Assembly (NCBI GenBank): GCA_026706665.1
Contig: JAPOYI010000185.1
Coordinates: forward strand, 1-36,123
Direction: 5' to 3'
DNA length: 36,123 nucleotides
From: Gammaproteobacteria bacterium
Lineage (GTDB): Bacteria > Pseudomonadota > Gammaproteobacteria > Pseudomonadales > Azotimanducaceae
In this document: piece after piece, positions 22,412 to 31,245 of the stretch
Layout: every line of letters begins with the position of its first letter
Position numbering within the stretch: position 1 is the stretch's first letter
Program-made: the position numbers and the translations under genes
The notes under the pieces: generated by a model
Told to the model about the DNA's origin: nothing
Seen by the model: the letters and a program-made list of their open reading frames with translations, nothing else
Databases searched by the model: none

Positions 22412-24298
22412 ATGACACGCCGGCTCCGAAAGACTGCCTCGACGCCCGGTCGCGTTTCGAGGCGTCGGTGGCTGGTGCCCGCCCTGCTCCTTCTGGCATC
22501 CGCAGGCATTGCCGAACAACCGACGTATCGGCACGGTATCTCCTTGCTGCACGACCTCAAGTACCGGGCGGACTTCGAGCACTTCGACTACGCGAACCCG
22601 TCGGCGCCGAAAGGCGGAACCCTGAACCTCTCCACGACCTGGACGATCCGAAACTTCTCCGGCGCCTGGGGTACCGGGGTCGCGAATGCCGCGGGGGTGG
22701 AGAGGACGATGGACCGGCTGTTCACCAGGTCGGCGGACGAGCCCTCGGCCCTGTACGGGTGGCTGGCGGACGGCGTCGCGCTCTCGGCGGACGGGAAGTC
22801 CCTCTTCATCAGGTTGCATGAGAAGGCCCGGTGGCGTGACGGGGTGCCGATAACCACCAGGGACATGCGGTTCTCCTACGACGTGATGGGCGCGACGTCA
22901 CTGGCCGGAAAAACCTACTGGACATCCTGGGTCGACGCGTTCGAGATCATCAATGACCGGGAACTGGTGATCCGCCACAAGGATGTCTTCACACAGTCGA
23001 ACCTGCTGGCGCTGGCCACGTTCCCCGTGCGCCCGGCGCACTACTACGCGGACCGTGACCCGGGCGAGGCCACGCTGGAGCCGCCGCTCGTCAGCGGCCC
23101 GTACCGGATCGCGGCGTTCGATCGCAACCATGTGATCTACGAGCGCGTGGAGGACTACTGGGGCCGGGACCTGCCCATCAACCGGGGCCGCTACAACTTC
23201 CAGACCATCCGCTACGAGGTCTATCGCGACGCCACCGTGGCGCGGGAAGCCTTCCGCAAGGGACTGTTCGACCTTTTCCTGGAAACCGACGTTCGGTATT
23301 GGGTCGGTGCGTACGACATACCGGCCGTGGAGGAGGGCCGGATACGCAAGGATACCCGCAGCATCAGGAGGTACATCGGCCGGGCTCGGGCGCTGGTCTT
23401 CAATCTTCGCCGCGAAATGCTGCGTGACGCGAGGGTCCGGGAAGCGTTGACCCTCGCGTTCGACTTCGAATGGCAGAATCGCGTGTTTCACCACAACTCC
23501 CAGCGCCGGGCGCTGAGCTACTTTGCGGGCTCGTCCTTTGCGGCCAGGGGGTTGCCCTCGGCGGCGGAGAGCGCGCTATTGGCGCCGCACCGCGACCAGC
23601 TTCCCGCGCGCGTTTTCACACGGTCGTTCGAATTGCCACGCTCCACCGGATGGGGCCCGCATCGGGAGGCGCTGCAACGCGCGCGGCGCCTGTTGGCCGA
23701 GGCCGGTTGGACTTTCGTGGACGGCCGGCTCCAGGACGCCAGCGGACAGCCTTTCGAGCTTGAGCTGGGCACGCAGTGGGCGTGGGCCAAACGGGTGCTG
23801 CTTCCCTATGTCGAATCGCTTCGGGTGCTCGGCGTCGACGCCAGTTTTCGTTTGCTCGACAACGTCATCGCGGTCAAGTACAAGCGACAGCGCCGGTTCG
23901 ACGTGTTCCTGATCGGCCACGACCTGGTGAATCCGCCCATGGGTCAATTGCACACCTATTTCGGTTCCGAAGGCGCCGGCCGCGAGCTGGGCGGCAACCT
24001 GGCGGGAATCCGTGACCCGGTCGTCGACACGCTGATCGAACTCGCCCAGAGTGCTCCGGACATCGAGACTGCGGCGGTCGCGTGCCGGGCACTGGATCGC
24101 GTCCTGACGTGGGGCTTCTACCACGTTCCCCTGAACACGACCGATGATGAGCGCATCCTTTACTGGGACAAGTTCGGTCGTCCGGATGCGGCTGCGGCCG
24201 AATACGAGCACCTCCTGGACGGCCTGGCCCGAGTCATCGACATCTGGTGGGTCGACGACGCGAAGGTCGCGTCGCTTGCGGCTGACGGACGGGGATGA
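22412..24298 (+). CDS. Family 5 extracellular solute-binding protein (YejA-like peptide binding)
   Basis: A 628-residue periplasmic binding protein of the oligopeptide/dipeptide ABC class. The signal peptide includes RRRWLVPALLLLASAGIA. The mature start HGISLLHDLKYRADFEHFDYANPSAPKGGTLNL is typical of YejA-type proteins (microcin C and oligopeptide uptake). Family landmarks follow: LYGWLADGVALSADGKSLFIRLHEKARWRDGVPIT, then VRWRDG-like and VREALTLAFDFEWQN blocks. No permease or ATPase genes adjoin it, so it is an orphan that must share a transporter encoded elsewhere. It is divergent from the dehydratase unit and convergent, with 27 bases between stops, to the aldo/keto reductase. ATG 22412 has only a weak ribosome binding site. 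Confidence 0.9.
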   Translation: MTRRLRKTASTPGRVSRRRWLVPALLLLASAGIAEQPTYRHGISLLHDLKYRADFEHFDYANPSAPKGGTLNLSTTWTIRNFSGAWGTGVANAAGVERTMDRLFTRSADEPSALYGWLADGVALSADGKSLFIRLHEKARWRDGVPITTRDMRFSYDVMGATSLAGKTYWTSWVDAFEIINDRELVIRHKDVFTQSNLLALATFPVRPAHYYADRDPGEATLEPPLVSGPYRIAAFDRNHVIYERVEDYWGRDLPINRGRYNFQTIRYEVYRDATVAREAFRKGLFDLFLETDVRYWVGAYDIPAVEEGRIRKDTRSIRRYIGRARALVFNLRREMLRDARVREALTLAFDFEWQNRVFHHNSQRRALSYFAGSSFAARGLPSAAESALLAPHRDQLPARVFTRSFELPRSTGWGPHREALQRARRLLAEAGWTFVDGRLQDASGQPFELELGTQWAWAKRVLLPYVESLRVLGVDASFRLLDNVIAVKYKRQRRFDVFLIGHDLVNPPMGQLHTYFGSEGAGRELGGNLAGIRDPVVDTLIELAQSAPDIETAAVACRALDRVLTWGFYHVPLNTTDDERILYWDKFGRPDAAAAEYEHLLDGLARVIDIWWVDDAKVASLAADGRG

Positions 24299-24325
24299 CG
24301 TGCGGGAACGCCGTGCCGATCTTCA

Positions 24326-25288
24326 TCAGAAGAGGGCGCCGGATATCTCATCGAGTTTCTCGCGCACCGACGGCTCGAGCGTCCAGCCGACCGCGCCCAG
24401 GTTGTCGTCAAGGTGGGCGACTGTGTCGCCGCCGGTGATCGCCACGGTCAGTTCCGGATGGGAAATCGTCCAGGCAAGCGCGACCTGTGCCGGCGTCTTG
24501 CCCAGTTCGCGCGCAACTTCGATGACGGTCGAGATTGCCCTGCCCCTGTCGCCCGCCATGTTTCGGTGGTACTCCTCGACGCGCGATGCCCAATGCGTTC
24601 CGGCCGGGGGATCCGTATCGGGCGAATACAGGCCGCTCAGGAGCCCGGTGCCCAGCGGGCTGAACGCCATGGCGCCGAGGCCTTCTTCCCGAATGATCGG
24701 GAACATCTCCCGCTCCATCTGCCGATAGATCAGGCTGTAACGGTGCTGGACGACCATGAACGGCGTCGCATGGATCCGGTCCGCAGTCCAGAGCGCCTTG
24801 CAGACTTGCCATGCCTGGAAGTTGCAGCACCCGATGTAGCGGACCTTGCCGGACCGGACCAGATCGTCCAAGGCCCGAACGGTCTCCTCGATCGGCGTGG
24901 TCGGGTCGTAGCGGTGGATCAGGTAGAAGTCGATATGGTCGGTGCCGATGTTCTTGAGCGACCTCTCCGCCTCCCGGATGATGTGGTAGCGGGACGCCCC
25001 GCGATCGTTCGGTCCCGGCCCGATGACCTGCTCGACCTTCGAGGTGATCAGGACATCGTCCCGCTTGCCCTTGAGCGCACGGCCCAGGATGGCCTCCGAC
25101 ATCCGCACGTTGGCCCGGTCATCCATCAGCCCGTAGATGTTCGCGCAGTCGATGAGGTTGATGCCGTGGGCGATCGCGTGCTCGATCATCCGCTGGGCTT
25201 CGGCGGCGTCGTTCTGTCCGCGCAGCCCCAGACCGACCGCCAGTCGGCTGACGCGGACGCCGGCCTTTCCAAAGTTTACATATTCCAT
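24326..25288 (-). CDS. Aldo/keto reductase
   Basis: A 320-residue NAD(P)H-dependent TIM-barrel reductase. The catalytic tetrad is complete: Asp47 (INLIDCAN), Tyr52 (NIYG), Lys84 (ITSKVE) and His125 (YLIHRYDP). Cofactor-end motifs SPLGTGLLSGLYSP and AITGGDTVAHLDDNL are also present. Members reduce sugars, aldehydes or ketones. The sequence looks nearest to the sugar-aldehyde/L-glyceraldehyde-3-phosphate-reductase type, but that is only impression. It begins 41 bases after the stop of the VOC gene on the same strand, so the two form a small operon that may process a shared ring or carbonyl substrate. Start ATG 25288. Confidence 0.93.
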   Translation of the reverse strand: MEYVNFGKAGVRVSRLAVGLGLRGQNDAAEAQRMIEHAIAHGINLIDCANIYGLMDDRANVRMSEAILGRALKGKRDDVLITSKVEQVIGPGPNDRGASRYHIIREAERSLKNIGTDHIDFYLIHRYDPTTPIEETVRALDDLVRSGKVRYIGCCNFQAWQVCKALWTADRIHATPFMVVQHRYSLIYRQMEREMFPIIREEGLGAMAFSPLGTGLLSGLYSPDTDPPAGTHWASRVEEYHRNMAGDRGRAISTVIEVARELGKTPAQVALAWTISHPELTVAITGGDTVAHLDDNLGAVGWTLEPSVREKLDEISGALF

Positions 25289-25329
25289 GGGCTTACTCTT
25301 GAGTATTCGTTCTGATTCTTATATCGAAA

Positions 25330-25779
25330 CTACGCGTCCTCTAGCGCGAATTCGGTCAGGACGCGGTCGGATGCCTTCATCATCGCAAGGCCTTCCTCCG
25401 CCGTCTCCGTCGTATTGAAGAAGTACTCGATCCGGTTGCCGTCGGGATCGCGGAAATAGACGCTCTTTGTCATGCCGTGATCGGTGAGATGATCGATTCG
25501 GGCGCCGCAGGACTTGAGGCGTCGATGGACCTCCTTCAGTTCGTCCAGATTCTCGATCTGCACCGCGATGTGATTGAGACCAAGGTCGCCGGCCGGCGCG
25601 GCATCTTCCGGCGCCTGGAACAGCGCCAGGTCGTGGTGGATCTTCCCGCAGGTGAGAAACGTGCCGTTATCGCGCTTCAGGGAGACCCGAAAGCCCAGTA
25701 CATCCGTGTAGAACCTCTCGGATTCCGCCAGGTCCCTGACGTTGAGGACCACGTGTCCGATGCGCTTGGGTCTAACCAT
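25330..25779 (-). CDS. VOC-family protein, extradiol-dioxygenase-like
   Basis: A 149-residue single-domain vicinal-oxygen-chelate protein. Likely metal ligands are His9 (RIGHVVLNV), His70 (GLNHIAVQI) and Glu118 (NRIEYFF). This is the 2-His-1-carboxylate arrangement used by extradiol ring-cleavage dioxygenases. Also typical are ESERFYTDVLGF and YFRDPDGN. The start at ATG 25779 is set by GGAGGA seven bases upstream; the open frame extends about 70 codons further but reads as noise (Pro/Gly/Arg-rich, no RBS). It precedes the aldo/keto reductase by 41 bases. Substrate unknown; fosfomycin-resistance or glyoxalase relatives cannot be excluded. Confidence 0.87.
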   Translation of the reverse strand: MVRPKRIGHVVLNVRDLAESERFYTDVLGFRVSLKRDNGTFLTCGKIHHDLALFQAPEDAAPAGDLGLNHIAVQIENLDELKEVHRRLKSCGARIDHLTDHGMTKSVYFRDPDGNRIEYFFNTTETAEEGLAMMKASDRVLTEFALEDA

Positions 25780-26056
25780 TGGAATTCCTCCTGCAGGGGC
25801 TTGTCCTGGATTGGACGAGCCAGGTCTGGTCATGTCGCCATCATATCCCGCCGTGCCCTGGGGTTCGACAGCGAGGCTGTCGCCATCTTGTTTGACGGTC
25901 GGGTGCGGGCGTGCCGATCTACCGTCAGATCGTCCAGCAGGCCCGGCACGCATGTCTTCGTCAACGGGCGTCTGAGCTGGGGCGAAGTGCAAGGATTGCC
26001 GACGGGCTACGGTCGTCTGCTTCGCGGGGGCACCGTTGAGTCGGGCTGAGGGCTCG

Positions 26057-26388
26057 TCAGTTTTCCGACTCCGCCTGCAACAGAATCTCTCGATACAGTT
26101 GACGCTCGCTCCAGCGCTGGCGCCACGCGGCGCCTGTCAGTGCGGTGGACACTCCGGCAATGGAAGCCAGGGTGATGCCCACACCGAGACCAATATCGTC
26201 GATGTGCCGGAGAGTTGATCGAACAGCACGCGCGCTACGCCGCCCGTCAGCAGGAAGGCGACAACGGTTGCTACCAGGACCATGGGAACGTCGCCGACCC
26301 AGGCAAGGACGATAAATCCACTGGCGGCGGACACGTACTCCACGGAAATCGACCTGGCCCGGGACGTCTTTTTCTGGTCCTTCTCCAC
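26057..26388 (-). pseudogene. Small membrane protein gene split by a frameshift
   Basis: From a GTG at 26388 one frame reads VEKDQKKTSRARSISVEYVS, then hydrophobic GFIVLAWVGDVPMVLVATVVAFLLTGGV, then ARVLFDQLSG. The neighbouring frame then continues sensibly as HIDDIGLGVGITLASIAGVS, then ALTGAAWRQRWSERQLYREI and LLQAESEN before TGA 26059-26057. The shift falls near 26195-26215. Joined, this is a protein of about 110 residues with one or two membrane helices and a charged tail. I do not recognise it. A sequencing indel would restore it. The 277 bases between it and the VOC gene hold only a small palindrome (CGACAGC-CTC-GCTGTCG complement, about 25866-25882) and no gene I can support. Confidence 0.45.
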
Positions 26389-26459
26389 TGATTGTCGGAT
26401 CGCCGCTGGACAGGTGGAATGGCAGCCTTCATCCCGCGCATCCGCGCGCGGACTGCCGC

Positions 26460-29033
26460 TCAGTTGCCGGGATGTTCCCCATAGTAGAAGCGTAACCGCC
26501 AACCGACCAGGCTGCCGGTGTCTTCGGCGGCGATGTCGGCTACATGGAGGGTCCACTCGCCGTTGGGGCTTTCGCCGTAGAAGGCGTTGCTGAGCAGGTG
26601 CCAGTCTCTAAGCCCCTCGAAACCTTCGAGTAGCGAATTCAGTGGGGGATTGACCACGCTGGCGGTGCCCGCAGGCGAATGCAGGGTGACCCCGAGGTCG
26701 AAGGCGTTGGTGTGTTCAACGGCGATTTCCAGGACAACCGCTTCAACGGTCGCCGTGTCTGGTAGACCGGTGACCTCCAGCGTGGCACTGGTGCCGGCGC
26801 CGTCGGCGTCCGGGATGGCGAGGGACATCTCCGCGTCCGCCGCGGCGTCGAACCACTCCGACTCGGCGAAAGGTCCAAGGCTGTCGGCGGTGTAGTCGGC
26901 TGCCATCGCGACGGCGGCATCGACATCCACGGCGCCGAATCCGTACCAGTTGTGGAAGCCGTATCCGGCCGCATTGGTCTGCCATGCATGCTGTGCAACG
27001 TATGGCGTGCCGTTGAAGGCGGCGCGGACCTCGGCGATACCCGGATCGATCATCCGCGCCGAAGTCGCGAGGATGTGCCGCACGTCGCGCCAGGTGAGAT
27101 CCGGGTTGACGCCCAGGAGAACGGCGATCGCGCCGGCGACGGCGGGCGCGGCCGAGGATGTGCCGCCGAAAGCGCTGACGTAGTCGCCGTCGCGGTTCAG
27201 CGGATGGTCGCTCGTCAGGCCGTACGGAACGAACTGATCGAAACCCGAGCGCGTGCCAGCCTGGTCAGTGGTGATCATCGCCGGAGATTCGGCGCCGTCC
27301 TCGCCGGACGGACCGACGACCCAGAGGTTGGCGCCAGCGCTGGAGTAGGAGGACTTCACGTCGTCGGCGTTGAATCCGCCGATGACGGTCAGCCAGGGCA
27401 GGTTCTGGTCCGGGTCCGCGTTGCTGCCGATACATCCCACCTCCTGGTTGAAGGGATGCGCCTGGTCGCATTCGTCGAAAGAGTTGCCAGCCGCCTTCAC
27501 GTACAGGGCGCCGCGGCCCGAACGGAGTCGTTCGCTACCCATCCTGAACAGTCGGGCCCATTCTTCCTGGGCGTTTTCCGACGGAGCCTCGTACCCGAAG
27601 CTCATGTTGAAGATGTCCACGCTGGCGGAATCCGGATACCCGTCGCTGGCTCCGAGGCTTTGCAGCATTGCGGTGGGCGCCGCGGCCTCCGGATCATCTT
27701 CGGGGCCACCCGCGGCTTCGAGCGGGTTGAATCCCACGAGCGTGACTTCCGGCGCCACTCCTCGTCCGCCGTAGCCGTTATTCGCGGCGGCTGCGGCGAT
27801 GCCGGCGACGCTGGTGCCGTGATCGCCGAGGGTGCTGAAGTTGAATGGATCTGTCGGTAGCGCGCCAGGCCTGCCAGGGAAGCCGAAGTTGAACGACCCG
27901 CCCGCCGCAGTGTTCGGGGCCAGGTCCGGATGGCAGATTTCGAGCCCCGAGTCTACGACTGCCAACTTGACCCCGGTGCCGTGGCGGCCGGCGTCGATAG
28001 CAGTCGCCATGCGAAGATCGGCCCCGGCCGTGCCCGCGCGATCCGAGAACGCGGTCTGGCCCGTGTTGCGCAGATGCCACTGCTCGGCGAACAGCGGGTC
28101 ACCGCCCCCGGCGCCGGGCGCACGATGAGGCGCTTCGCATCTCACGGTGACCAGGCCATCGCCGTTGGTTGCGAAGCCGTTCAGATACACGTTCGGACCC
28201 AGGCTCTCGAGTCCGTCTGAAGGTCGCTCTCCAAGGTATGCCCGGACGAAGTAGTGGCCGTTCGGCGCCAGTTCCGCCAGCGGCAGCTGAAACGGCCGCA
28301 GGCTGCCGAGGAACAGATCAAGCGGATCTGTGATTGGTTCGATCTCGTGGGTGCCAATCCTGTGTACGTCGGTGTCGAAGTCGATGTCCGTGGACCATTC
28401 CCCGACCAGCGGCACGGGTTCGGTAGCGTCGGGGGGAACGAGCGCGATCACCAGCAGTATGATTGCGTCTTCGGTCGCCCCGAACAGGAGCGGCAGCAGC
28501 GTGGCGCCGCTCTCTGGCGGCAGGGGTGGCGTCTTGTCCACCGTCGCGGCGTCGCCGTCGAGCACAGTCAGCATGACCGACGACGTCGCGCCCAACCGCG
28601 CGCGCCCCGTGAACGCGCCGACCGAGACTTCGATAGTCTCGTCGCCTTCCTTCTCGAAATCCCTGTACACGTCGACCTTGGCGTTTGCGGAGGTGGCGTT
28701 GTTCGGTATCGTGAAGCTGTCTGCGCCGACTTCGTAGTCGCGGTCCCTTTCGGCGGTCCCGGCGAAGTTCAACCGCACCCCGATGGATCCGCGGGCGGGG
28801 GCATCGAGGTTCACGTTCACCTGCACCTTCGGGTTCTCCGCCTCCTTGACGCTGGCGTTGCCGGAGAAGGAAAGAGATATCGTCGCCGGGGGCGGGGGTG
28901 GCGGCGACTCCGCGATGCCGCCTCCGCAGCCGCCCATGGCGAGCAAGTACAACGCCGCGACAAACGGGGCCGTGGTCTTGAGAAGAGCTTTCCGCGTCCG
29001 TTTTCTCGGATCGTCAGCCACGTCGGGCTTCAT
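26460..29033 (-). CDS. Subtilisin-family (S8) serine protease lipoprotein with P domain
   Basis: An 857-residue exported protease. A lipobox-like LLAMGGC (Cys36) is followed by a Pro-rich spacer. A Calx-beta-like module comes next (about 50-160: ISLSFSGNASVKEAENPKVQV, DYEVGADSFTIPNNATSA). The S8 catalytic domain holds Asp361 (VVDSG), His405 (GDHGTSVAGI), oxyanion Asn517 (AAGNS) and Ser626 (GGTSSAAPAVAG). A proprotein-convertase P domain fills about 740-855 (VEHTNAFDLGVTLHSPAGT, NGEWTLHVADIAAEDTGSLVGWRL). All catalytic residues are present. The start at ATG 29033 overlaps the upstream stop (ATGA); Met at 29039 is an alternative two codons earlier. The protein has no obvious I9-type propeptide of its own; a propeptide-like protein is encoded immediately upstream and translationally coupled. 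Confidence 0.93.
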   Translation of the reverse strand: MKPDVADDPRKRTRKALLKTTAPFVAALYLLAMGGCGGGIAESPPPPPPATISLSFSGNASVKEAENPKVQVNVNLDAPARGSIGVRLNFAGTAERDRDYEVGADSFTIPNNATSANAKVDVYRDFEKEGDETIEVSVGAFTGRARLGATSSVMLTVLDGDAATVDKTPPLPPESGATLLPLLFGATEDAIILLVIALVPPDATEPVPLVGEWSTDIDFDTDVHRIGTHEIEPITDPLDLFLGSLRPFQLPLAELAPNGHYFVRAYLGERPSDGLESLGPNVYLNGFATNGDGLVTVRCEAPHRAPGAGGGDPLFAEQWHLRNTGQTAFSDRAGTAGADLRMATAIDAGRHGTGVKLAVVDSGLEICHPDLAPNTAAGGSFNFGFPGRPGALPTDPFNFSTLGDHGTSVAGIAAAAANNGYGGRGVAPEVTLVGFNPLEAAGGPEDDPEAAAPTAMLQSLGASDGYPDSASVDIFNMSFGYEAPSENAQEEWARLFRMGSERLRSGRGALYVKAAGNSFDECDQAHPFNQEVGCIGSNADPDQNLPWLTVIGGFNADDVKSSYSSAGANLWVVGPSGEDGAESPAMITTDQAGTRSGFDQFVPYGLTSDHPLNRDGDYVSAFGGTSSAAPAVAGAIAVLLGVNPDLTWRDVRHILATSARMIDPGIAEVRAAFNGTPYVAQHAWQTNAAGYGFHNWYGFGAVDVDAAVAMAADYTADSLGPFAESEWFDAAADAEMSLAIPDADGAGTSATLEVTGLPDTATVEAVVLEIAVEHTNAFDLGVTLHSPAGTASVVNPPLNSLLEGFEGLRDWHLLSNAFYGESPNGEWTLHVADIAAEDTGSLVGWRLRFYYGEHPGN

Positions 29034-29611
29034 CGCCATTCGATCCGGGGACCGCGCAGCCGCACGGCCGCACGGGGCTCGCCCGGGAGGTCTCCCACGC
29101 GCGCGACGGCTTCGGCCGGGTGGAGATCCTCCGGAAGATCGATGATCGCGAATCCCAGCGAATCGAACACCGTGACGCCCGTCGCGCCGAGTTCCGACGC
29201 GATGGCGTCAAGCTGCGGGCGCGGTTCGAGTTCAATACGGATGCTTGGCAACAACGACGCGAAGGCGCGGCGGCCGGGATCGAAGGCGATCCATGACCGT
29301 GACCCTTCGAGGGGCGTGGCCGCCCTGAAGGTCTCGCCTTCGAACTCTACCATGTGAATCCGCCGCGAACCGGCTTCGAACGAATATGCGGCCAGCTGGC
29401 CGGATGCTGGCTGCAGTACGTCCGGGACGCCCGCACTAGAGGGCAGGGCAACCAGGTCGCGACCCTCCGCTTGCACGATGCGAAGCTCCAGCGGCACGGG
29501 CGGTCGGTCCTTCGAATCCTGCGCCTCGATTGGCATCGCTGCCGCCAGTACCATCAGCATTCCCAGCCGGAACACCGGGCGAACTCTGGATTCAGCGTGG
29601 CCGGATATCAT
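29030..29611 (-). CDS. Exported propeptide-like protein coupled to the S8 protease
   Basis: A 193-residue exported protein. The signal peptide is RPVFRLGMLMVLAAAMPIEA. The C-terminal 80 residues (IRIELEPRPQLDAIASELGA, then VTVFDSLGFAIIDLPEDLHP and AEAVARVGDLPGEPRAAV) have the beta-alpha-beta pattern of subtilisin propeptides. In these a strand is followed by a helix over the catalytic domain, and the end, RLRGPRIEW here, normally runs straight into the protease. Here a stop codon comes instead, overlapping the protease start as ATGA. I infer a trans-acting intramolecular-chaperone or inhibitor homologue; no family hit is proven. Start at ATG 29611, the first with a plausible leader. The frame stays open upstream through the hairpin array at 29.76-29.87 kb, but that part is not protein-like. 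Expression probably comes from the gene train upstream. Confidence 0.7.
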   Translation of the reverse strand: MISGHAESRVRPVFRLGMLMVLAAAMPIEAQDSKDRPPVPLELRIVQAEGRDLVALPSSAGVPDVLQPASGQLAAYSFEAGSRRIHMVEFEGETFRAATPLEGSRSWIAFDPGRRAFASLLPSIRIELEPRPQLDAIASELGATGVTVFDSLGFAIIDLPEDLHPAEAVARVGDLPGEPRAAVRLRGPRIEWR

Positions 29612-29732
29612 GGCGACAACTATACGCCATTGCAGAGCTTCGCGATCTCGTATCGTCCAACATGGCCGCCCCCTGTTCAGGTCTCGCTTGCGGACGTGGG
29701 GCGCGGTTGGTCGACAGGTGGCGCGAAGCCAC

Positions 29733-29935
29733 GTTCCGGGAGCCCTCAGCCCGGGAGCGCGAGGGTGTCCCTCGCAAGACAAGGGGAGCGCGAGGGTGTC
29801 CCTCGCAAGACAAGGGAAGCGCGAGGGTGTCCCTCGCAAGACAAGGGAAGCGCGAGGGTGTCCCTCGCAAGGAAGCGTCCCCGACCGCTGACGCGCAAGG
29901 AAGCACCGGCGGTCGCGCGTCGGCGGATGGCCCGA
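29733..29935. repeat. Interspersed hairpin element, four-copy array with 31-base period
   Basis: Perfect hairpins GCGAGGGTGTCCCTCGC lie at 29759-29775, 29790-29806, 29821-29837 and 29852-29868, exactly 31 bases apart, joined by AAGACAAGGG-type linkers. Flanks (TCAGCCCGGGAGC on one side, CCGACCGCTGACGCGCAAGG and TCGGCGGATG on the other) match those of the two-copy locus at 20.4 kb. The array fills most of the 377-base gene-free gap between the porin stop (29989) and the propeptide gene (29611). It could act as mRNA processing/stabilising hairpins or as a REP-like selfish element. There are no unique spacers, so it is not CRISPR. Confidence 0.92.
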
Positions 29936-29988
29936 TTGGCGAGGTCCTCGCCGCGGAACGCACTTGGGTGCGCCGCGCAGGCGCGGAA

Positions 29989-31188
29989 TCAAATGCTGTA
30001 CGTGATTACCAGCCAACCCTTGGTCGTGTCGGTCGCGTGGTCCTGCGCGTTGTACCGTGCGAACTTGAAGAGCAGGTTGAGCCTTTCCCCGATGGGACAC
30101 GAGAAGGACAGGTCCACTTCGCGACCGTAGTCCGCGCCGCCCTCAACCGCGCTGAAGTTGTGCAGCGCGATGGCGAAGGAGGCCGGGCCGACCTTGGTAG
30201 CGGCCTTGAGGTAGGAGTCCCTGATCCCCCCGGCGGGTGTGCCCAGGAACTTGTCTGTCCAGCCCTGGAACTTGTGCAGGGTCGCGATCGGCGTGCGGAA
30301 GGCGGCCATCCCCTCGTCGCTGCCGAGCACTTCGTAACCGAGCGTGTAGGTCGCCGGCCCGCTTTTCATCCGGCCCTCGATCGCATAGTAAGCCGCATCG
30401 TAGGAGTTCGGGTTGTCGGCCCAGTCAGATTGCTGCGCGACGGAGGCGAACAGACTGAAGGCCCCGAAAGAGGCCGTGTAGTCGACGCCGTAAGTCCTGT
30501 TCGCATTGGGCGGGCCGTTGTCGTTCTCGAAGTTCATGAGATAGACGAAGCTACCGAACTCTTGCCCTTCGACCGGTTTGACGGCTACCCGGAACAGGTG
30601 GGAGTTCCCCTCCCAGTCAGCTGGTTGCGCTCCGTCCTCGGGGCCGAAGATCCGGTTTACGTTGGCCACGTAGCTGTAGTCGAAACTGGCGGTGTCGTGG
30701 ATGGACTGCACGCGCAACGCATCGTAAGTCTGTTCGTTCTGCCGCCAGGCCACTCCCCCCACGAACCGTTGTGAGCCATGGAGGATGCGCTGGCGACCCA
30801 TGGTCGCCATCAGGCTGCCGTCGCGATAACGGAGGAACGCCTGGTTGAGGTCTACGCCCGTCGGATCGGCCACCACGGGGTACTCCGTTAGCCCGTTGGC
30901 GGTGGAGTTGTATCGCTCGTCGCCGATGAGGAATACGAAATCACTTTCCAGCCCGACCGAAAACCCGTCGTTCGACGTCATGATCCACGATGCGCGCGCC
31001 TTCGCCGTCGACGCGCGCGCATTGTTGTCGATGCCGTCCTGGTCGACCGTTTCCATTCGGTAGCGGATATTGAAGGAGGGCTTCGTCTGCTGCATTCCTT
31101 CGGCGAATCCCGCAAACGCCTGCAACGGCACAAAACCGGATGCGATGATCATTGATCCACCGACAGTATTCAGCATCGGGATCTTCAT
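29989..31188 (-). CDS. Outer-membrane porin, alginate-export-like
   Basis: A 399-residue beta-barrel with a signal peptide ending near LQAFA. The N-terminus FNIRYRMETVDQDGIDNNARASTAKARASW, followed by GFSVGLESDFVFLIGDERYNS and LNQAFLRYRDGSLMATMGRQRI, is the hallmark of the alginate-export/OprD-like porin group. Alternating aromatic strands run to a C-terminal LVITYSI. The start is set at ATG 31188, with AGG six bases ahead, rather than at 31200. It sits 57 bases after the second repeat protein on the same strand. Such porins let anionic oligosaccharides or small organics through; the real substrate here is unknown. The hairpin array follows its stop codon. Confidence 0.82.
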   Translation of the reverse strand: MKIPMLNTVGGSMIIASGFVPLQAFAGFAEGMQQTKPSFNIRYRMETVDQDGIDNNARASTAKARASWIMTSNDGFSVGLESDFVFLIGDERYNSTANGLTEYPVVADPTGVDLNQAFLRYRDGSLMATMGRQRILHGSQRFVGGVAWRQNEQTYDALRVQSIHDTASFDYSYVANVNRIFGPEDGAQPADWEGNSHLFRVAVKPVEGQEFGSFVYLMNFENDNGPPNANRTYGVDYTASFGAFSLFASVAQQSDWADNPNSYDAAYYAIEGRMKSGPATYTLGYEVLGSDEGMAAFRTPIATLHKFQGWTDKFLGTPAGGIRDSYLKAATKVGPASFAIALHNFSAVEGGADYGREVDLSFSCPIGERLNLLFKFARYNAQDHATDTTKGWLVITYSI

Positions 31189-31245
31189 TTCTAACCTCAT
31201 TCCGTCATTTCAGCGCATTCGCCGCTGGAGCGTTCTGGTCCCGGT

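Noticed and set aside
25866-25882. Small perfect palindrome (7-bp arms, 3-base loop) upstream of the VOC gene
   Set aside because: Single occurrence with a sequence different from the dispersed hairpin, no U-tract and no gene ending there; no function can be supported.
25330-25992. Extended start (25992) for the extradiol-dioxygenase-like protein
   Set aside because: The additional residues are not protein-like, and the ATG at 25779 has an excellent GGAGGA at seven bases.
29759-29868. Regular 31-base repeats suggestive of a CRISPR array
   Set aside because: The whole 31-base unit is repeated and there are no unique spacers. No cas genes are nearby, and the same hairpin recurs at 20.4 kb with a different period.
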